The notes: generated by a model from the sequence alone, not told the origin. 64,000 bases of DNA from Terriglobia bacterium (GCA_032252755.1 JAVUPY010000011.1:1-64000), one strand, 5' to 3'. Shown: positions 33,960 through 43,756, numbered from the stretch's first letter. Numbers and translations are program-made.

Positions 33960-35369
33960 CTAGTTGCTCAGTTGCTCCGAAAGTTTATTGAGCAAACGGT
34001 TCAGATCTTTGTCGTTCTTCCGCTGCTCTTCGATTTTCTCAATGGAGTGCAGAACCGTTGTATGGTGCTTTCCACCAAACTGACGCCCAATCTCCGGCAG
34101 CGATGCTTCCGTCATGTGCTTAGCCAGGTACATCGCAATCTGCCGTGGGAAAACGATCTGCCGTGAGTTGTTCTTGGCCTTGATCTCAGGCAGACGCAAA
34201 CCGAACTGCTCCGCCACCTGCTTCTGAATCGCCTCGATCGTGACCTTTCGGCTCTGCTGATCGATAAAGTTCTTCAGCACCTGCTGCGTGGTAATCAGGT
34301 TGATTTCCACGCCGGTGAGTGAAGCGTAGGCGATCAGACGAATGAGTGCGCCTTCCAGTTCGCGCACGTTGCTGCGAATGTTCGAAGCGATGTACTGGGC
34401 GACATCTCCGGGTAGTGTGACCTTTTCCGTTTCCGCTTTCTTCTGCAGGATAGCGATTTTCGTCTCAAGATCCGGCGGCTGAATGTCGGCAATAAGACCC
34501 CATTCGAAACGGCTACGCAAGCGGTCTTCAATCTCGGCGAGTTCCTTCGGCGGCCGGTCGCTGGCAATCACGATCTGCTTCATCGACTCGTGCAGCGCGT
34601 TAAACGTATGGAAGAACTCTTCCTGGGTACGCTCTTTCTGCGCCAGGAACTGAATGTCGTCGATAAGCAGCACATCGACCGTGCGGAACTTGTCGCGGAA
34701 GCTGCTCATCTTGTCGTAGCGCAACGAGTTGATCATCTCGTTGGTGAACTTTTCGGACGACACGTACGAAATCGATGCTTCCGGATTGAGCTGCTTTACC
34801 TCGTGCCCGATCGCCTGCATCAGGTGGGTCTTGCCCATACCGACGCCGCCATACAGGAAGAGCGGGTTGTAGGCCTTAGATGGCCGCTCGGCAACGGCCC
34901 TGGCCGCAGCGTGTGCGAACTGGTTTCCGGAGCCGATGACGAAGTTATCGAACGTGTACTTTGGGTTGAGTTGCGCCGCGCCGTCGAAGTCGAAACGCAC
35001 CTGTGTCGCCGGACGCGCGCCATTTGAGCCAACCGAAGCCGGGGGGAATCCGCCATCATGACGAACCGGCGTGGCGGTCGCAACCGAAGACGCCGAATTT
35101 TCTTCGGGAGTTCTGGTTACGAACTCGACGTCCTGGAACTCAAGTCCGAGATCGTCCATCGCTTCGTGGATAAGGTCGGCATAGCGCTCGCCGATGTGGC
35201 GAAATTCAACAGTAGGGACTTGTATGAAGAGAATTCCTTTATCGGCGTGGCTGTATTTCGTCGGCTTGAGCCACGTCTCGTAGGAGTGGCGGTTAATTTT
35301 CTTTTCGAGGGCATCGAGGATTCGAAGCCATGGGTTTCCGGAGGCGGTAGCTAATGAGGAAGCAGACAT
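33960..35369 (-). CDS. dnaA: Chromosomal replication initiator protein DnaA
   Basis: 469 residues. Domain I about 1-90, a linker, the AAA+ domain about 140-345 with Walker A GGVGMGKTHLMQAIGHE and the Walker B IDDIQFLAQKERTQEE, and domain IV ending FGGKHHTTVLHSIEKIEEQ, the box-binding signature. The start at 35369 (MSASSLATASG) is used; an upstream in-frame start exists at 35429. It is the boundary gene of the origin region, opposite to rpmH. Confidence 0.96.
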   Translation of the reverse strand: MSASSLATASGNPWLRILDALEKKINRHSYETWLKPTKYSHADKGILFIQVPTVEFRHIGERYADLIHEAMDDLGLEFQDVEFVTRTPEENSASSVATATPVRHDGGFPPASVGSNGARPATQVRFDFDGAAQLNPKYTFDNFVIGSGNQFAHAAARAVAERPSKAYNPLFLYGGVGMGKTHLMQAIGHEVKQLNPEASISYVSSEKFTNEMINSLRYDKMSSFRDKFRTVDVLLIDDIQFLAQKERTQEEFFHTFNALHESMKQIVIASDRPPKELAEIEDRLRSRFEWGLIADIQPPDLETKIAILQKKAETEKVTLPGDVAQYIASNIRSNVRELEGALIRLIAYASLTGVEINLITTQQVLKNFIDQQSRKVTIEAIQKQVAEQFGLRLPEIKAKNNSRQIVFPRQIAMYLAKHMTEASLPEIGRQFGGKHHTTVLHSIEKIEEQRKNDKDLNRLLNKLSEQLSN

Positions 35370-35835
35370 GAATAATACCGTTCGGAGTCGCTCTTGGGCG
35401 GCCCTTCTAATGTTTCGTTGTCTAAGCAATCGAATTATTGCTGTGGAAGGGTATCAGCTTTCCACAGGTCATTGTGATTCAACTGCTGAAGTCAACGTGT
35501 TGAAGAACTGAATTTCGAATGCACCAAATGTTGGGCAGAGCCTGATTTTTTCGACTTCCGGATACTAGCACGAATGAAAGCACCAAGTGCAATGATGGTT
35601 TCACCTGATTTTTTTATTTGAGCGCTCACCTTACGCCGAATGGAGGAGTTGTCAAGTGGCAGGTTTATAACTGCCGCGAGGACAGTGCAAATACATTTCG
35701 CAAGCAAGAAAATGATGCAGTGACGACTAGCAGAGATGAGTGTGATGAATCAAATCCCATCCGCTCCTATCAAGAGCGAGAGTCACCTTCGAACCCAATA
35801 CCAGAGGACAGAGAGCATTGGAAGCAACATGATAA
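35370..35835. other. Intergenic region upstream of dnaA; origin and promoter candidate
   Basis: 466 bp. It holds an inverted repeat CTGTGGAA (35441-35448) and TTCCACAG (35460-35467) whose arms resemble DnaA boxes, and A/T-rich sequence around 35580-35680. A short ORF at 35492-35707 on the minus strand has no protein character. It is probably the dnaA promoter region, and possibly part of the origin. Confidence 0.45.
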
Positions 35836-36123
35836 CTAAACTACGACGAACACTAGACCGAGGACAACAGGGGTCATAAAAATCCAGGTACCCAAATTCA
35901 CTATTCCCGGCTTGCGTTCTCGTTGTTTTCCATTGTCGAACCAATTGAAGGCTGCGCAGATCATGAGCACTGGGATAATTAACCAGAATTCGTTGGCAGA
36001 CTGCCGCCAACCTGCACCATTGCGTAGATGCTCGTAACAGACCAGCGACGAAAACACGACAATGATGTACAGGGACCAAAACCACGAGTAGTTGCTGTGT
36101 ATCCAGGCACCTAGTCGGTCCAT
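35836..36123 (-). CDS. Small membrane protein, function unknown
   Basis: 95 residues with three hydrophobic segments (WFWSLYIIVVFSSLVCY, FWLIIPVLMICAAFNWF, IFMTPVVLGLVFVVV). No family recognised. Reality is supported by a good promoter directly upstream: TTGATA (36152-36157 as reverse complement), 16-bp spacer, TACAAT 6 nt before the ATG, with no Shine-Dalgarno, so a leaderless mRNA is likely. Its A/T content is higher than the neighbouring genes. Confidence 0.6.
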   Translation of the reverse strand: MDRLGAWIHSNYSWFWSLYIIVVFSSLVCYEHLRNGAGWRQSANEFWLIIPVLMICAAFNWFDNGKQRERKPGIVNLGTWIFMTPVVLGLVFVVV

Positions 36124-36210
36124 ACTTAAATTGTAGGCTTGGAAGACGTGATATCAACTCAATTTGCTAACAGCTAAGTCCTCTGGGGACGCCACCGGGC
36201 AAAACGCGGT

Positions 36211-36240
36211 TTGCTGATATCCGGGCCTTTCCTTTATACT
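36211..36240 (+). promoter_or_regulatory. Promoter of the rpmH operon
   Basis: TTGCTG, 18-bp spacer, TATACT (36235-36240), about 51 bp before the rpmH ATG; GAGGAG follows in the leader. Confidence 0.5.
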
Positions 36241-36290
36241 TTTCATTTGCTTAGCATCCATTTTGCCCAGTAGAGGAGCGCCGTTTTTCC

Positions 36291-36446
36291 ATGCCCAAGC
36301 GCACATTCCAACCCAACCGCCGCAAACGTGCCAAGAAGCACGGTTTCCGTAGCCGCATGAAGACCAAGAGCGGTCAGGCGGTACTTTCGCGTCGTCGCGC
36401 CAAAGGGCGTAAGCGCGTTTCAGTGAAGCCCGGCTATCGCGAGTAA
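36291..36446 (+). CDS. rpmH: 50S ribosomal protein L34
   Basis: 51 residues, [20 protein letters not shown] at the start and ending [10 protein letters not shown]: the full L34 pattern of basic residues. It is too short for a 60-residue ORF cut-off. It leads rpmH-rnpA-yidD-yidC-jag, the conserved order next to bacterial origins. Confidence 0.97.
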   Translation: MPKRTFQPNRRKRAKKHGFRSRMKTKSGQAVLSRRRAKGRKRVSVKPGYRE

Positions 36447-36531
36447 CTCCCCCGCTGCCAGGCGAATTCTTTGCTGCTATGGTTTACGTCGTCGAATCCG
36501 GGCATCGTTTGAATGCCGGACCGGTTCAACC

Positions 36532-36939
36532 GTGAGCGGCGTTTCTGGAACCCCGTTTCCCAAGTCGGCGCACCTGCTGAAGCATGCTGACTTTCAGCGC
36601 GTGTACCAAGATGGGAAGCGCCATTTTTCAGGGAACCTGACTACCTTCTACTTGCGGCGCCATGGCGCCGGCGAAGCTAGTCGGGTTCGAGTTGGTTTCA
36701 CCGTGGGGAAGGTGCTCGGCGGAGCCGTCGAGCGTAACCGTATTCGGCGGCGAACCCGTGAGGCGGTTCGTTATCACCTGAACGACCTGAACGGAATTTC
36801 GGATTCGGTGGATATCATCCTCCATCCGAAAAAGTCGGTCCTGGGGCTCGGCTTTTCCGTATTGTCGGAAGAGGTTGCCAAGGCCTTCCAGGTGGTAAAG
36901 AAGAACGTGGAACGCCAGGGAAAGGCACAGGCTGAGTAA
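36532..36939 (+). CDS. rnpA: Ribonuclease P protein component
   Basis: 135 residues from a GTG start. Markers: [38 protein letters not shown] and [14 protein letters not shown] (the basic RNR motif that binds RNA). It supports the catalytic RNA in tRNA 5' processing. It lies 85 bp after rpmH, and its TAA overlaps the start of yidD. Confidence 0.96.
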   Translation: MSGVSGTPFPKSAHLLKHADFQRVYQDGKRHFSGNLTTFYLRRHGAGEASRVRVGFTVGKVLGGAVERNRIRRRTREAVRYHLNDLNGISDSVDIILHPKKSVLGLGFSVLSEEVAKAFQVVKKNVERQGKAQAE

Positions 36940-37214
36940 TGGAGACCATCATTCTCGCCGTCTTGCGCGCGTATAAGCGATACCTCTCGCCTATGCTCCC
37001 AACTGCCTGCAGGTATGTGCCGACCTGCTCGGAGTACGCCATGGAGGCCATTGAGCGCAAGGGAGTGCTGCGCGGTAGTACGCAGGCGATCTGGCGATTG
37101 CTGCGATGCAATCCGCTCGGCGGCCACGGCTACGACCCGGTGAAGGGAAACGACTGCAAGTGCCACGAACGGCCCCGGCCAAGAGATGCCTGGATGGGGC
37201 ACCAGGAATTCTAA
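36939..37214 (+). CDS. yidD: Membrane protein insertion efficiency factor
   Basis: 91 residues with the pattern [20 protein letters not shown] followed by [11 protein letters not shown] and [13 protein letters not shown]. The ATG overlaps the TAA of rnpA (TAATG). It is a small basic membrane-associated protein that aids YidC. Confidence 0.95.
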   Translation: METIILAVLRAYKRYLSPMLPTACRYVPTCSEYAMEAIERKGVLRGSTQAIWRLLRCNPLGGHGYDPVKGNDCKCHERPRPRDAWMGHQEF

Positions 37215-37257
37215 GCAGTAGAGGCGCGAACGTGAATCCGCGCCGGAACGGTGAAGC

Positions 37258-39024
37258 TTGAGCGAGTACCACAATCCACAACAAGAACCAGGAATGAATC
37301 GAAATCTCATCCTGGTGTTCGTCGTGATGGCGGTTATCGTCATCATCAGCGAGCAGTTCTTTTTCAAGAAGCCAGAACCGGCGCAGCAATCCGGCCAGAA
37401 GCAGCAACAGAGCCAGCAGCAACCGCAGGCCGCACCCACCAAGCCAGCGGCCGCCACGACCACCCCGGCTCCTGTTCCTCCTCCAGGCTCGAGAACGAAG
37501 GCCGTCGAAGAAGGCAAAGCGGAGACCGGAACCGTCGTCGAAAACGATCTCTACAAAATCACCTTCTCTAACAAGGGCGGCTTGGTTAAGTCATGGGTCC
37601 TGAAGAAGTACAAAGACGACAAGGGCAATCCACTCGAACTGGTCAACGACAAAGCCGCTCCGCAATACGGATATCCTCTGTCGCTCTACACCAATGACCA
37701 GAACCTCCGCGACAAGCTGAATTCAGTTCTCTACGTCACCGGCGCCGGCCCTAAACTAACCGTCCCCGGCAAGCTTACCTTCGATTATTCCGACGGCGAC
37801 ATTACTGTTCACAAAGAGTTCACGTTCGACAACTCATACGTGATCGGCGTCCATACGTCGGTCGTCCGCAACGGCAATTACGTGACCGCTCTCCCCGCGT
37901 GGCCAAGCAGCTTCGGGGATATGACTATCCCGGGAACGTACGCCGCACAGAAAAATGATTATTTCAACGGCAATGATGTACAACGGTTGAGCCCTGATAA
38001 GAGCGGCAAGTCAATTAGCGGTGGCCGCGTGATGCAGCCGCCCTTCCAGTGGGCTGGAGTCTCGGACCAGTATTTCGCAGCCATTTTCATGCCGGATAAC
38101 CCGCAGCAGGCTGCGATGATCCAGTTGCGCAACGCCATTCAGGTTCCAAAGACTCCGAAGGATCCGAACGATACAGCGCCAGTCCAGGTGCTCGGTGCCG
38201 CCGTTGGACCTCTCGGAGCCCCGGTAAACGAAAGAATGTTTGTCGGCCCGAAGGCGCTGGATGTGTTGGGAACCGTCCACCCCACGACTCCTGGCCAGCA
38301 TTGGGATCTGCGCCCGGTAGTCGACTTCGGCCGCTTCAGCTTCATTGCACGCCCGCTGTTCCTGTGGCTGCACTGGACCTACGATCACTGGATCCCCAAC
38401 TGGGGCTGGGCGATCATTTTCCTGACGGTTGTCATCAACGCGGCTCTGCTTCCGCTCCGTATCATGGCGATGCGTTCCGCGCTGAAGATGCAGAAGATTG
38501 CGCCGCAAGTGCAGTCAATCAACGACAAGTACAAGAAGTACTCGCTGAAGGATCCGCGACGTCAGGAAGCGCAAAAGGAAATCAGCGCGCTGTACAAAGA
38601 ACACGATGTCAATCCGGCCGGCGGCTGCCTGCCATTGCTCGTACAGATGCCCTTCCTGTTCGCCTTCTGGACCATGCTCTCCGCGGCCATCGAACTGCGC
38701 GGCGCTCACTGGCTCTGGCTTACGGATCTTTCTCAGCCCGACCACCTGTACCTGATCCCGATCACGATCGTCATCTCCACCCTCATCATGCAGCGAATGA
38801 CGCCGCAGGCCGGTATGAATCCGGAGCAGGCGAGGATGATGAACCTGATGATGCCACTGATGCTCGGATTCATGAGCTGGTCGGTAGCCTCAGGGCTTGG
38901 ACTTTACTGGCTGACGGGTACAATCGTGGGCGTGATACAGCAGTGGGCCATGAACCGGACCGCCTTGGGCAAGGAAATCCGCGCGATCCAGGAAAAACGT
39001 GCGGCCAAGCACGCCAAGAAGTAG
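37258..39024 (+). CDS. yidC: Membrane protein insertase YidC
   Basis: 588 residues from TTG at 37258 (MSEYHNPQQEPG); an ATG at 37294 is the alternative. A first membrane helix (LILVFVVMAVIVIISEQF), a Gln/Pro/Ala-rich linker, a periplasmic beta domain (about 80-345), and the conserved insertase core of five helices, with WGWAIIFLTVVINAALLPLR and LPLLVQMPFLFAFWTML. The C-terminal tail is basic (KRAAKHAKK), as in ribosome-binding YidC. Confidence 0.95.
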   Translation: MSEYHNPQQEPGMNRNLILVFVVMAVIVIISEQFFFKKPEPAQQSGQKQQQSQQQPQAAPTKPAAATTTPAPVPPPGSRTKAVEEGKAETGTVVENDLYKITFSNKGGLVKSWVLKKYKDDKGNPLELVNDKAAPQYGYPLSLYTNDQNLRDKLNSVLYVTGAGPKLTVPGKLTFDYSDGDITVHKEFTFDNSYVIGVHTSVVRNGNYVTALPAWPSSFGDMTIPGTYAAQKNDYFNGNDVQRLSPDKSGKSISGGRVMQPPFQWAGVSDQYFAAIFMPDNPQQAAMIQLRNAIQVPKTPKDPNDTAPVQVLGAAVGPLGAPVNERMFVGPKALDVLGTVHPTTPGQHWDLRPVVDFGRFSFIARPLFLWLHWTYDHWIPNWGWAIIFLTVVINAALLPLRIMAMRSALKMQKIAPQVQSINDKYKKYSLKDPRRQEAQKEISALYKEHDVNPAGGCLPLLVQMPFLFAFWTMLSAAIELRGAHWLWLTDLSQPDHLYLIPITIVISTLIMQRMTPQAGMNPEQARMMNLMMPLMLGFMSWSVASGLGLYWLTGTIVGVIQQWAMNRTALGKEIRAIQEKRAAKHAKK

Positions 39025-39057
39025 GCAATGAATGAGGACGAGTAGTTCGGAGCAGAG

Positions 39058-39606
39058 ATGACGATCCAGGACAAGATCGCAACCGCGAAACGAATCAACG
39101 AGCTGCTCACCGGCATTATCAAGTATGGCGATTTTCGCCTCAAATACCGCATCACCGTCGATCCGCCGGTCCCGGAAGACCGAGACTGGGAGCGCCCCGT
39201 GATTCTGGTGGACTTCAGCGGTGCCGACAGCGGGATGCTTCTGGAGCGCGGCGGCGAATTGCTCCGCTCCATCGAAACCGTCGTGATCGAATCGCTTCAC
39301 ATCGGCTCCGAAGAGCACGATCGCGTTGCCTTCGACTGCATGGGTTTCCGCGCGGCACGTATCGAGGAACTCAAGCTTGCGGCCGGCGTCGCGGCAGAAA
39401 AGGTAAAGACTTCAAAGATGCCATACTCGTTTGCGCCGATGTCGTCCCGTGAACGACGCATCGTCCACCTGGCTCTCCGTGACGATGCGGAACTACGCAC
39501 CGAGAGCGAAGGCGAGGGTCCGCAGCGCCACCTCGTGGTATATCCCAAGGACTACAAGGGAAAAGTGGCCGCACCGGTAATGCGGCGAGGCAGGGGAAGA
39601 AGATAA
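39058..39606 (+). CDS. jag: KH-R3H RNA-binding protein (Jag/KhpB family)
   Basis: 182 residues. The first part is KH-like (ITVDPPVPED, SGADSGMLLERGGELL), followed by an R3H-like segment with SSRERRIVHLALRDD. The N-terminal Jag domain is absent. Position after yidC is the classical jag place. It likely binds RNA and affects cell-wall or division gene expression, as in other phyla. The end is very basic (RRGRGRR). Confidence 0.85.
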   Translation: MTIQDKIATAKRINELLTGIIKYGDFRLKYRITVDPPVPEDRDWERPVILVDFSGADSGMLLERGGELLRSIETVVIESLHIGSEEHDRVAFDCMGFRAARIEELKLAAGVAAEKVKTSKMPYSFAPMSSRERRIVHLALRDDAELRTESEGEGPQRHLVVYPKDYKGKVAAPVMRRGRGRR

Positions 39607-39638
39607 GAAAGCCGCAATAGCGCAAAGATACATGTTTT

Positions 39639-39665
39639 AGTAGCCCCGGTCGCCTCGGCCGGGTT
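39639..39665. repeat. REP-like hairpin (AGTAGCCCCGGC family)
   Basis: AGTAGCCCCGGTCGCCTCGG then CCGGGTT, between jag and the amidohydrolase gene. Third copy of the family. Confidence 0.5.
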
Positions 39666-39740
39666 CTTGTTTTGGGGGTCCGATTGCTTCTCCCTGCTCC
39701 TTGCGAGAAAATCGCGAGCTGACGATTGAGAGGCAAAAGA

Positions 39741-41054
39741 ATGAGGCGACTCCTCTGCGCTTTGGGTTGTATCGTGATTTCCTGTATGACTGTCTCCGCT
39801 CAACAAATTGATCCTCAACTCATGTCCTACATCGACTCCATCCAGGCGATCGATAATCACGCCCACGTCGTTGCGCCCGACCTTGCACACGACGTCAACT
39901 ACGACGCCCTTCGCTGCGAGATCCTGCCCGCTGCAACCGGACTCGCACCTGCGAACACGCGCTTCGGCCCCGACGTGATGGCTGCGTGGAAAGCGCTCTA
40001 CGATGTGGTGGCCGATTCCGATTCCCCGGCGAACGTCAAGAAGGTCGACGCGGCCCAGCAGGCAGTTCGCCAAAGAGAGGGCGCCAACTACTTCGATTGG
40101 GTCTTGAAACAGGCAGGATTCGACGTAGTTCTGGCGAATCGTGTCGCGATGGCGCCACAACTCGACGCAAGGCACTTCAAGTGGGTTCCATATGATGACG
40201 CACTGTTGTTTCCTCTGAACAACGAAGCGGAGAAGGCCGTCTCACCGGATCGCAAGGTTCTATACGGAGCCGAAGAGGATCACCTGAAAGCCTATCTTCA
40301 GACGGCCGGCATGCAATCGATTCCCACCACCCTTGACGCCTACCTCGACAAGGTGGTCCTGCCGATCTTGCAGTCGCAGAAAAAGGCCGGCGCGGTGGCG
40401 ATTAAATTCGAAGTTGCCTACCTGCGTCCGCTCGACTTTGCTCCAGCGACCCAGGCCGACGCGGCGCGGATCTATGCACAGCATCTCAATAGCGGAGTTC
40501 CTTCGAATACCGACTATAAAGTCCTGCAGGACTATCTCTTTCACTACATTGCCGAGCACGCTGGCGAGCTTGGCCTTGCGGTTCACATCCACACCGGAGT
40601 CGGTTGCGGCGAGTACTTCGAAACCCGCGGCTCCGACCCCATGCTGCTCGAGGGCGTTTTGAACGACCCTTCTTTGCGCAAGACGAACTTTGTCCTGCTC
40701 CATGGCGGCAGTCCCTTCGAGCGCCACAACGCGGCTCTCATTATGAAGCCGAATGTCTATGTCGATACCTCCGTCCTTGAACTCTTCTATTCCCCAGCGG
40801 AGCTTGCGCACATCCTGCGTCCCTGGCTCGAGGTTATGCCCGAGCACGTCATTTTCGGAACAGATTCCGGTCCCTTCGGCCCGGGCTTTAACTGGGAGGA
40901 AACGGCGTGGGTGGGATCTCGAAATGCCCGGCGCGCCCTGGGGATCGTTCTCACGCAGATGATGAACGATGGCGCTATCACTCGAACTCGCGCGAAAGAG
41001 ATCGCCGAGGACGTCCTGCGAAAGAACGCAGCCGAACTCTACAAGATTCAATAG
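39741..41054 (+). CDS. Secreted metal-dependent amidohydrolase
   Basis: 437 residues. Signal peptide MRRLLCALGCIVISCMTVSA. The TIM-barrel amidohydrolase-2 (COG2159) fold shows DNHAHVVAPD (metal-binding HxH), GLAVHIHTGVGCGEY, FVLLHGGSPFERHNAAL and VIFGTDSGPFGPG. The substrate cannot be predicted. The ATG at 39741 is used; a TTG exists at 39726. It begins a plus-strand run with the next two genes, 118 bp apart. Confidence 0.85.
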   Translation: MRRLLCALGCIVISCMTVSAQQIDPQLMSYIDSIQAIDNHAHVVAPDLAHDVNYDALRCEILPAATGLAPANTRFGPDVMAAWKALYDVVADSDSPANVKKVDAAQQAVRQREGANYFDWVLKQAGFDVVLANRVAMAPQLDARHFKWVPYDDALLFPLNNEAEKAVSPDRKVLYGAEEDHLKAYLQTAGMQSIPTTLDAYLDKVVLPILQSQKKAGAVAIKFEVAYLRPLDFAPATQADAARIYAQHLNSGVPSNTDYKVLQDYLFHYIAEHAGELGLAVHIHTGVGCGEYFETRGSDPMLLEGVLNDPSLRKTNFVLLHGGSPFERHNAALIMKPNVYVDTSVLELFYSPAELAHILRPWLEVMPEHVIFGTDSGPFGPGFNWEETAWVGSRNARRALGIVLTQMMNDGAITRTRAKEIAEDVLRKNAAELYKIQ

Positions 41055-41171
41055 CTGCGAATTGCCGTCTCATTCGTCAATGCGAAATTCGTCATTTCGT
41101 CACTCGTGTAGCAACAAGTCCTATAGTTTCGTCCCAACCCGGTGCTACCATTCCGCCCACGCGAGCGCACC

Positions 41172-43100
41172 ATGGTATCGCCCCACTCCACCTCGGTCGT
41201 GCTGGATGCCGTCACCGATTTCCTGAAGGCCATTCCCCCGTTCCAGTTTCTTTCCGCCTCCGAACTCAAGACGCTCGCCAGGACCATGTCGCAGGAGTAT
41301 TTCCCGCGCGATACCGTCATCCTTAGCGCCGGCTGCGAAGCCGCCGATTCGCTCTACGTAATCAAGAAGGGTGGAGTAAAGCTATCGATCGCCAGCGGCG
41401 AAGGCACGGACGTTATCCTCGACATGCGGAGCGAGGGGGAACTGTTTGGCCTGCTTTCGATGCTCGGGGGAGATGTTACCCGGCTGAATGTCACCGCGGT
41501 TGAGGACACCATCTGCTACACCGTACCGGGCGACCAGGTTCGACAACACCTGCTAAGCCATCCCGAGGCAGCAGGCTATCTCGTGAAGACCTCCGTCACT
41601 CGCTACATCGACCGCAGTCTCAACGAAATCCGCGAGCGTACACGCCTCCTCGGCGACGGCGAACGCCTGCTCTATTCTCTGTCCGCGAGTGACGTCGCTA
41701 CGCGTCCTGTTTTTCTGTGCACTCCGGAAACGACAATCCGCGCCGCCGCCCAATTGATGGCTGCTACGAAATCAACGTGTGTATTCGTGGCCGACGGCAA
41801 GAAACACGCGATCGGGGTCGTGACCGACAACGATTTCGCGGAGAAGGTCGTTGCCTCCGCCAGGCCACTCGATGCGCCCGTGACCGAGATCATGAGCAGC
41901 CCCGTAATCTCCGTCGAAGCCACCGACCCGGTCTTCTATGCGTTGTTGCAAATGCTGAACCACAACATCCACCATCTGCTGATCACTCGTGCGGGGGTCG
42001 CCGAGTCGGTTCTGAGCAACCACGACTTGCTGCTGTTACAGGGGAAATCGCCATTGACCCTCATGCGCCACGTCGGAGAACAGTCGACTCTGGACGACCT
42101 GGTAGCCGCACAGGCACGCACGTCGGAACTGATTCCGCTGCTGATGCGCGAGGGCGCGAAGCCAAGCCACATCACTCGCGTAGTCGCCGAACTTAACGAC
42201 CGGGTGGTTGCGAAAATCCTCGAACTCGCCGAGAAGGAGCTGGGAACGCCTCCCGGCCCGTACTGCTGGGTTGTAATGGGCAGCGAGGGCCGCCAGGAGC
42301 AGACTTTCAAAACCGACCAGGACAACGGATTGATATATGACGATATACAGGAGAGGTCGGTCACCGAAAAGTATTTCGAAAGACTGGCCCAATTCGTGAG
42401 CGCGGCCCTGCAACGCTGCGGTTATCCGCCTTGTGAAGGCGGCTTCATGGCTACCAACCCTCGTTGGCGCCAGCCATTGAGTGCCTGGAAACACAACTTC
42501 ACCACCTGGATCACGGACCCAGTGCAGGCAACCGCTGAAGATGCATTCATCCTATTCGACATGCGTCCCGTTGCGGGTTCACCTCATCTCCACGAGGAAC
42601 TGTGGAAGCACAACCGCGAGTTGCTGGATTCGGCTAACCTCTTCAAGTCGATCTTCGCCTTCATCTCCATCAATCACAAACCGCCGCTCGGGTTCTTTCG
42701 CCAGCTTGTCGTGGAACGAAGCGGCCAGCACAAGCACGAGTTCGACCTGAAGCTGAAGGGAACTGGCCCGATCGTGAACGCTGCTCGCATGTGGAGCCTC
42801 GAGGCGGGTGTAGAGGAGACAAACACGATCGACCGTCTGCGTGCGCTCGATGGAGTAGGTACCGTCGATACCAAGCTGCTCGCCGAACTTCGCGATGGTC
42901 TCGAGTTCCTTACCTCGCTGCGCCTGGAGCACCAGCTCCAGCAGGCCAAGAGCGGTATCCCAATCAGTAATTACATCAATCCCGCTGTACTCTCACCCTT
43001 GCAAAGAGGTCTGCTGAAAGAGGCCTTCGAAGCGATCGCCGCCGCCCAGGCCTTGATCAAATCGAAATTCGAGACATGGGTGTGGACGCAATTGCGATGA
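41172..43100 (+). CDS. cNMP-binding/CBS-pair/DUF294 nucleotidyltransferase-like protein
   Basis: 642 residues. A cyclic-nucleotide-binding-type domain (about 20-140), CBS pair (about 175-290), the DUF294 nucleotidyltransferase-like domain with MGSEGRQEQTFKTDQDNGLI, and a C-terminal DUF294_C helical region (about 480-640). Such proteins are thought to transfer nucleotides to a signalling partner. The exonuclease gene overlaps its end by ATGA (43097), which argues for coupled function. The ATG at 41172 (MVSPHSTS) is used instead of GTG at 41142. Confidence 0.85.
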   Translation: MVSPHSTSVVLDAVTDFLKAIPPFQFLSASELKTLARTMSQEYFPRDTVILSAGCEAADSLYVIKKGGVKLSIASGEGTDVILDMRSEGELFGLLSMLGGDVTRLNVTAVEDTICYTVPGDQVRQHLLSHPEAAGYLVKTSVTRYIDRSLNEIRERTRLLGDGERLLYSLSASDVATRPVFLCTPETTIRAAAQLMAATKSTCVFVADGKKHAIGVVTDNDFAEKVVASARPLDAPVTEIMSSPVISVEATDPVFYALLQMLNHNIHHLLITRAGVAESVLSNHDLLLLQGKSPLTLMRHVGEQSTLDDLVAAQARTSELIPLLMREGAKPSHITRVVAELNDRVVAKILELAEKELGTPPGPYCWVVMGSEGRQEQTFKTDQDNGLIYDDIQERSVTEKYFERLAQFVSAALQRCGYPPCEGGFMATNPRWRQPLSAWKHNFTTWITDPVQATAEDAFILFDMRPVAGSPHLHEELWKHNRELLDSANLFKSIFAFISINHKPPLGFFRQLVVERSGQHKHEFDLKLKGTGPIVNAARMWSLEAGVEETNTIDRLRALDGVGTVDTKLLAELRDGLEFLTSLRLEHQLQQAKSGIPISNYINPAVLSPLQRGLLKEAFEAIAAAQALIKSKFETWVWTQLR

Positions 43101-43756
43101 TGCCCTGTTGGCTCAAGTCGCTGATCAGGGGGGAGTACGCTGGAGCATTTCCCCCCAGCACTCCGCTGGAGCACGTCCGCTTCGCTGTGCTCGACACCGA
43201 ACTGACGTCTCTCGACAAGCGAACAAACCGGTTGCTCTCCGTCGGCGCCGTGTCAATGCAGGGGAGCAAGATCAACTTTGGAGAAGAGTTCTACCGAGTC
43301 GTAAATCCCGGCGTGGAGATTCCCGCCGAGAGCATCCTCGTGCACGGCCTCCGTCCGGCCGATGTCGCACGGGGCGACCCGACGGAGACTGTGCTCCGCG
43401 ATCTGCGGGAGTTCCTGAAATCGTCAGTGATCGTCGGGCATTTTGTCGGAATCGACAGAAAGGTCCTGCTCAAGGAGCTGCGCGGCAAAGGAAAGGCTGC
43501 CCTGGATTGTGTGCTCGATACCGCTGCGGCACATCGCTGGCTGGAACAGCACGAACACCACGTACGCGGCCTCGACGACATGCCAGGTCATTGCGATCTC
43601 GCAACCTTGGCCAGCGAGTACGGTTTGGAAATGCGCGACGCGCACCACGCGCTCTACGACGCTTACATCACCGCGCAACTCTGGCAGAAGGTTCTGGTGC
43701 GGTTGCAGCACGCAGGAATCACCACGCTAGGCAGAGCGCTTCGAGTCGCTCGCTAA
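43097..43756 (+). CDS. 3'-5' exonuclease (DnaQ-like, DEDDh)
   Basis: 219 residues. The DEDD residues are visible: FAVLDTELTSLD, IVGHFVGIDRKVL and HALYDAYITAQL. Start ATGATG at 43097-43102, overlapping the stop of the upstream DUF294 gene. In Proteobacteria, a cNMP/CBS/DUF294 gene is also followed by a DnaQ-like exonuclease near acetate genes; here no acs or actP is present. It is short for DnaQ itself and probably not the replicative proofreader. Confidence 0.85.
   Translation: MMPCWLKSLIRGEYAGAFPPSTPLEHVRFAVLDTELTSLDKRTNRLLSVGAVSMQGSKINFGEEFYRVVNPGVEIPAESILVHGLRPADVARGDPTETVLRDLREFLKSSVIVGHFVGIDRKVLLKELRGKGKAALDCVLDTAAAHRWLEQHEHHVRGLDDMPGHCDLATLASEYGLEMRDAHHALYDAYITAQLWQKVLVRLQHAGITTLGRALRVAR

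Noticed and set aside
35492-35707. 71-residue ORF on the minus strand in the dnaA-rpmH gap
   Set aside because: No promoter, ribosome site or protein-like composition; lies in A/T-rich sequence.
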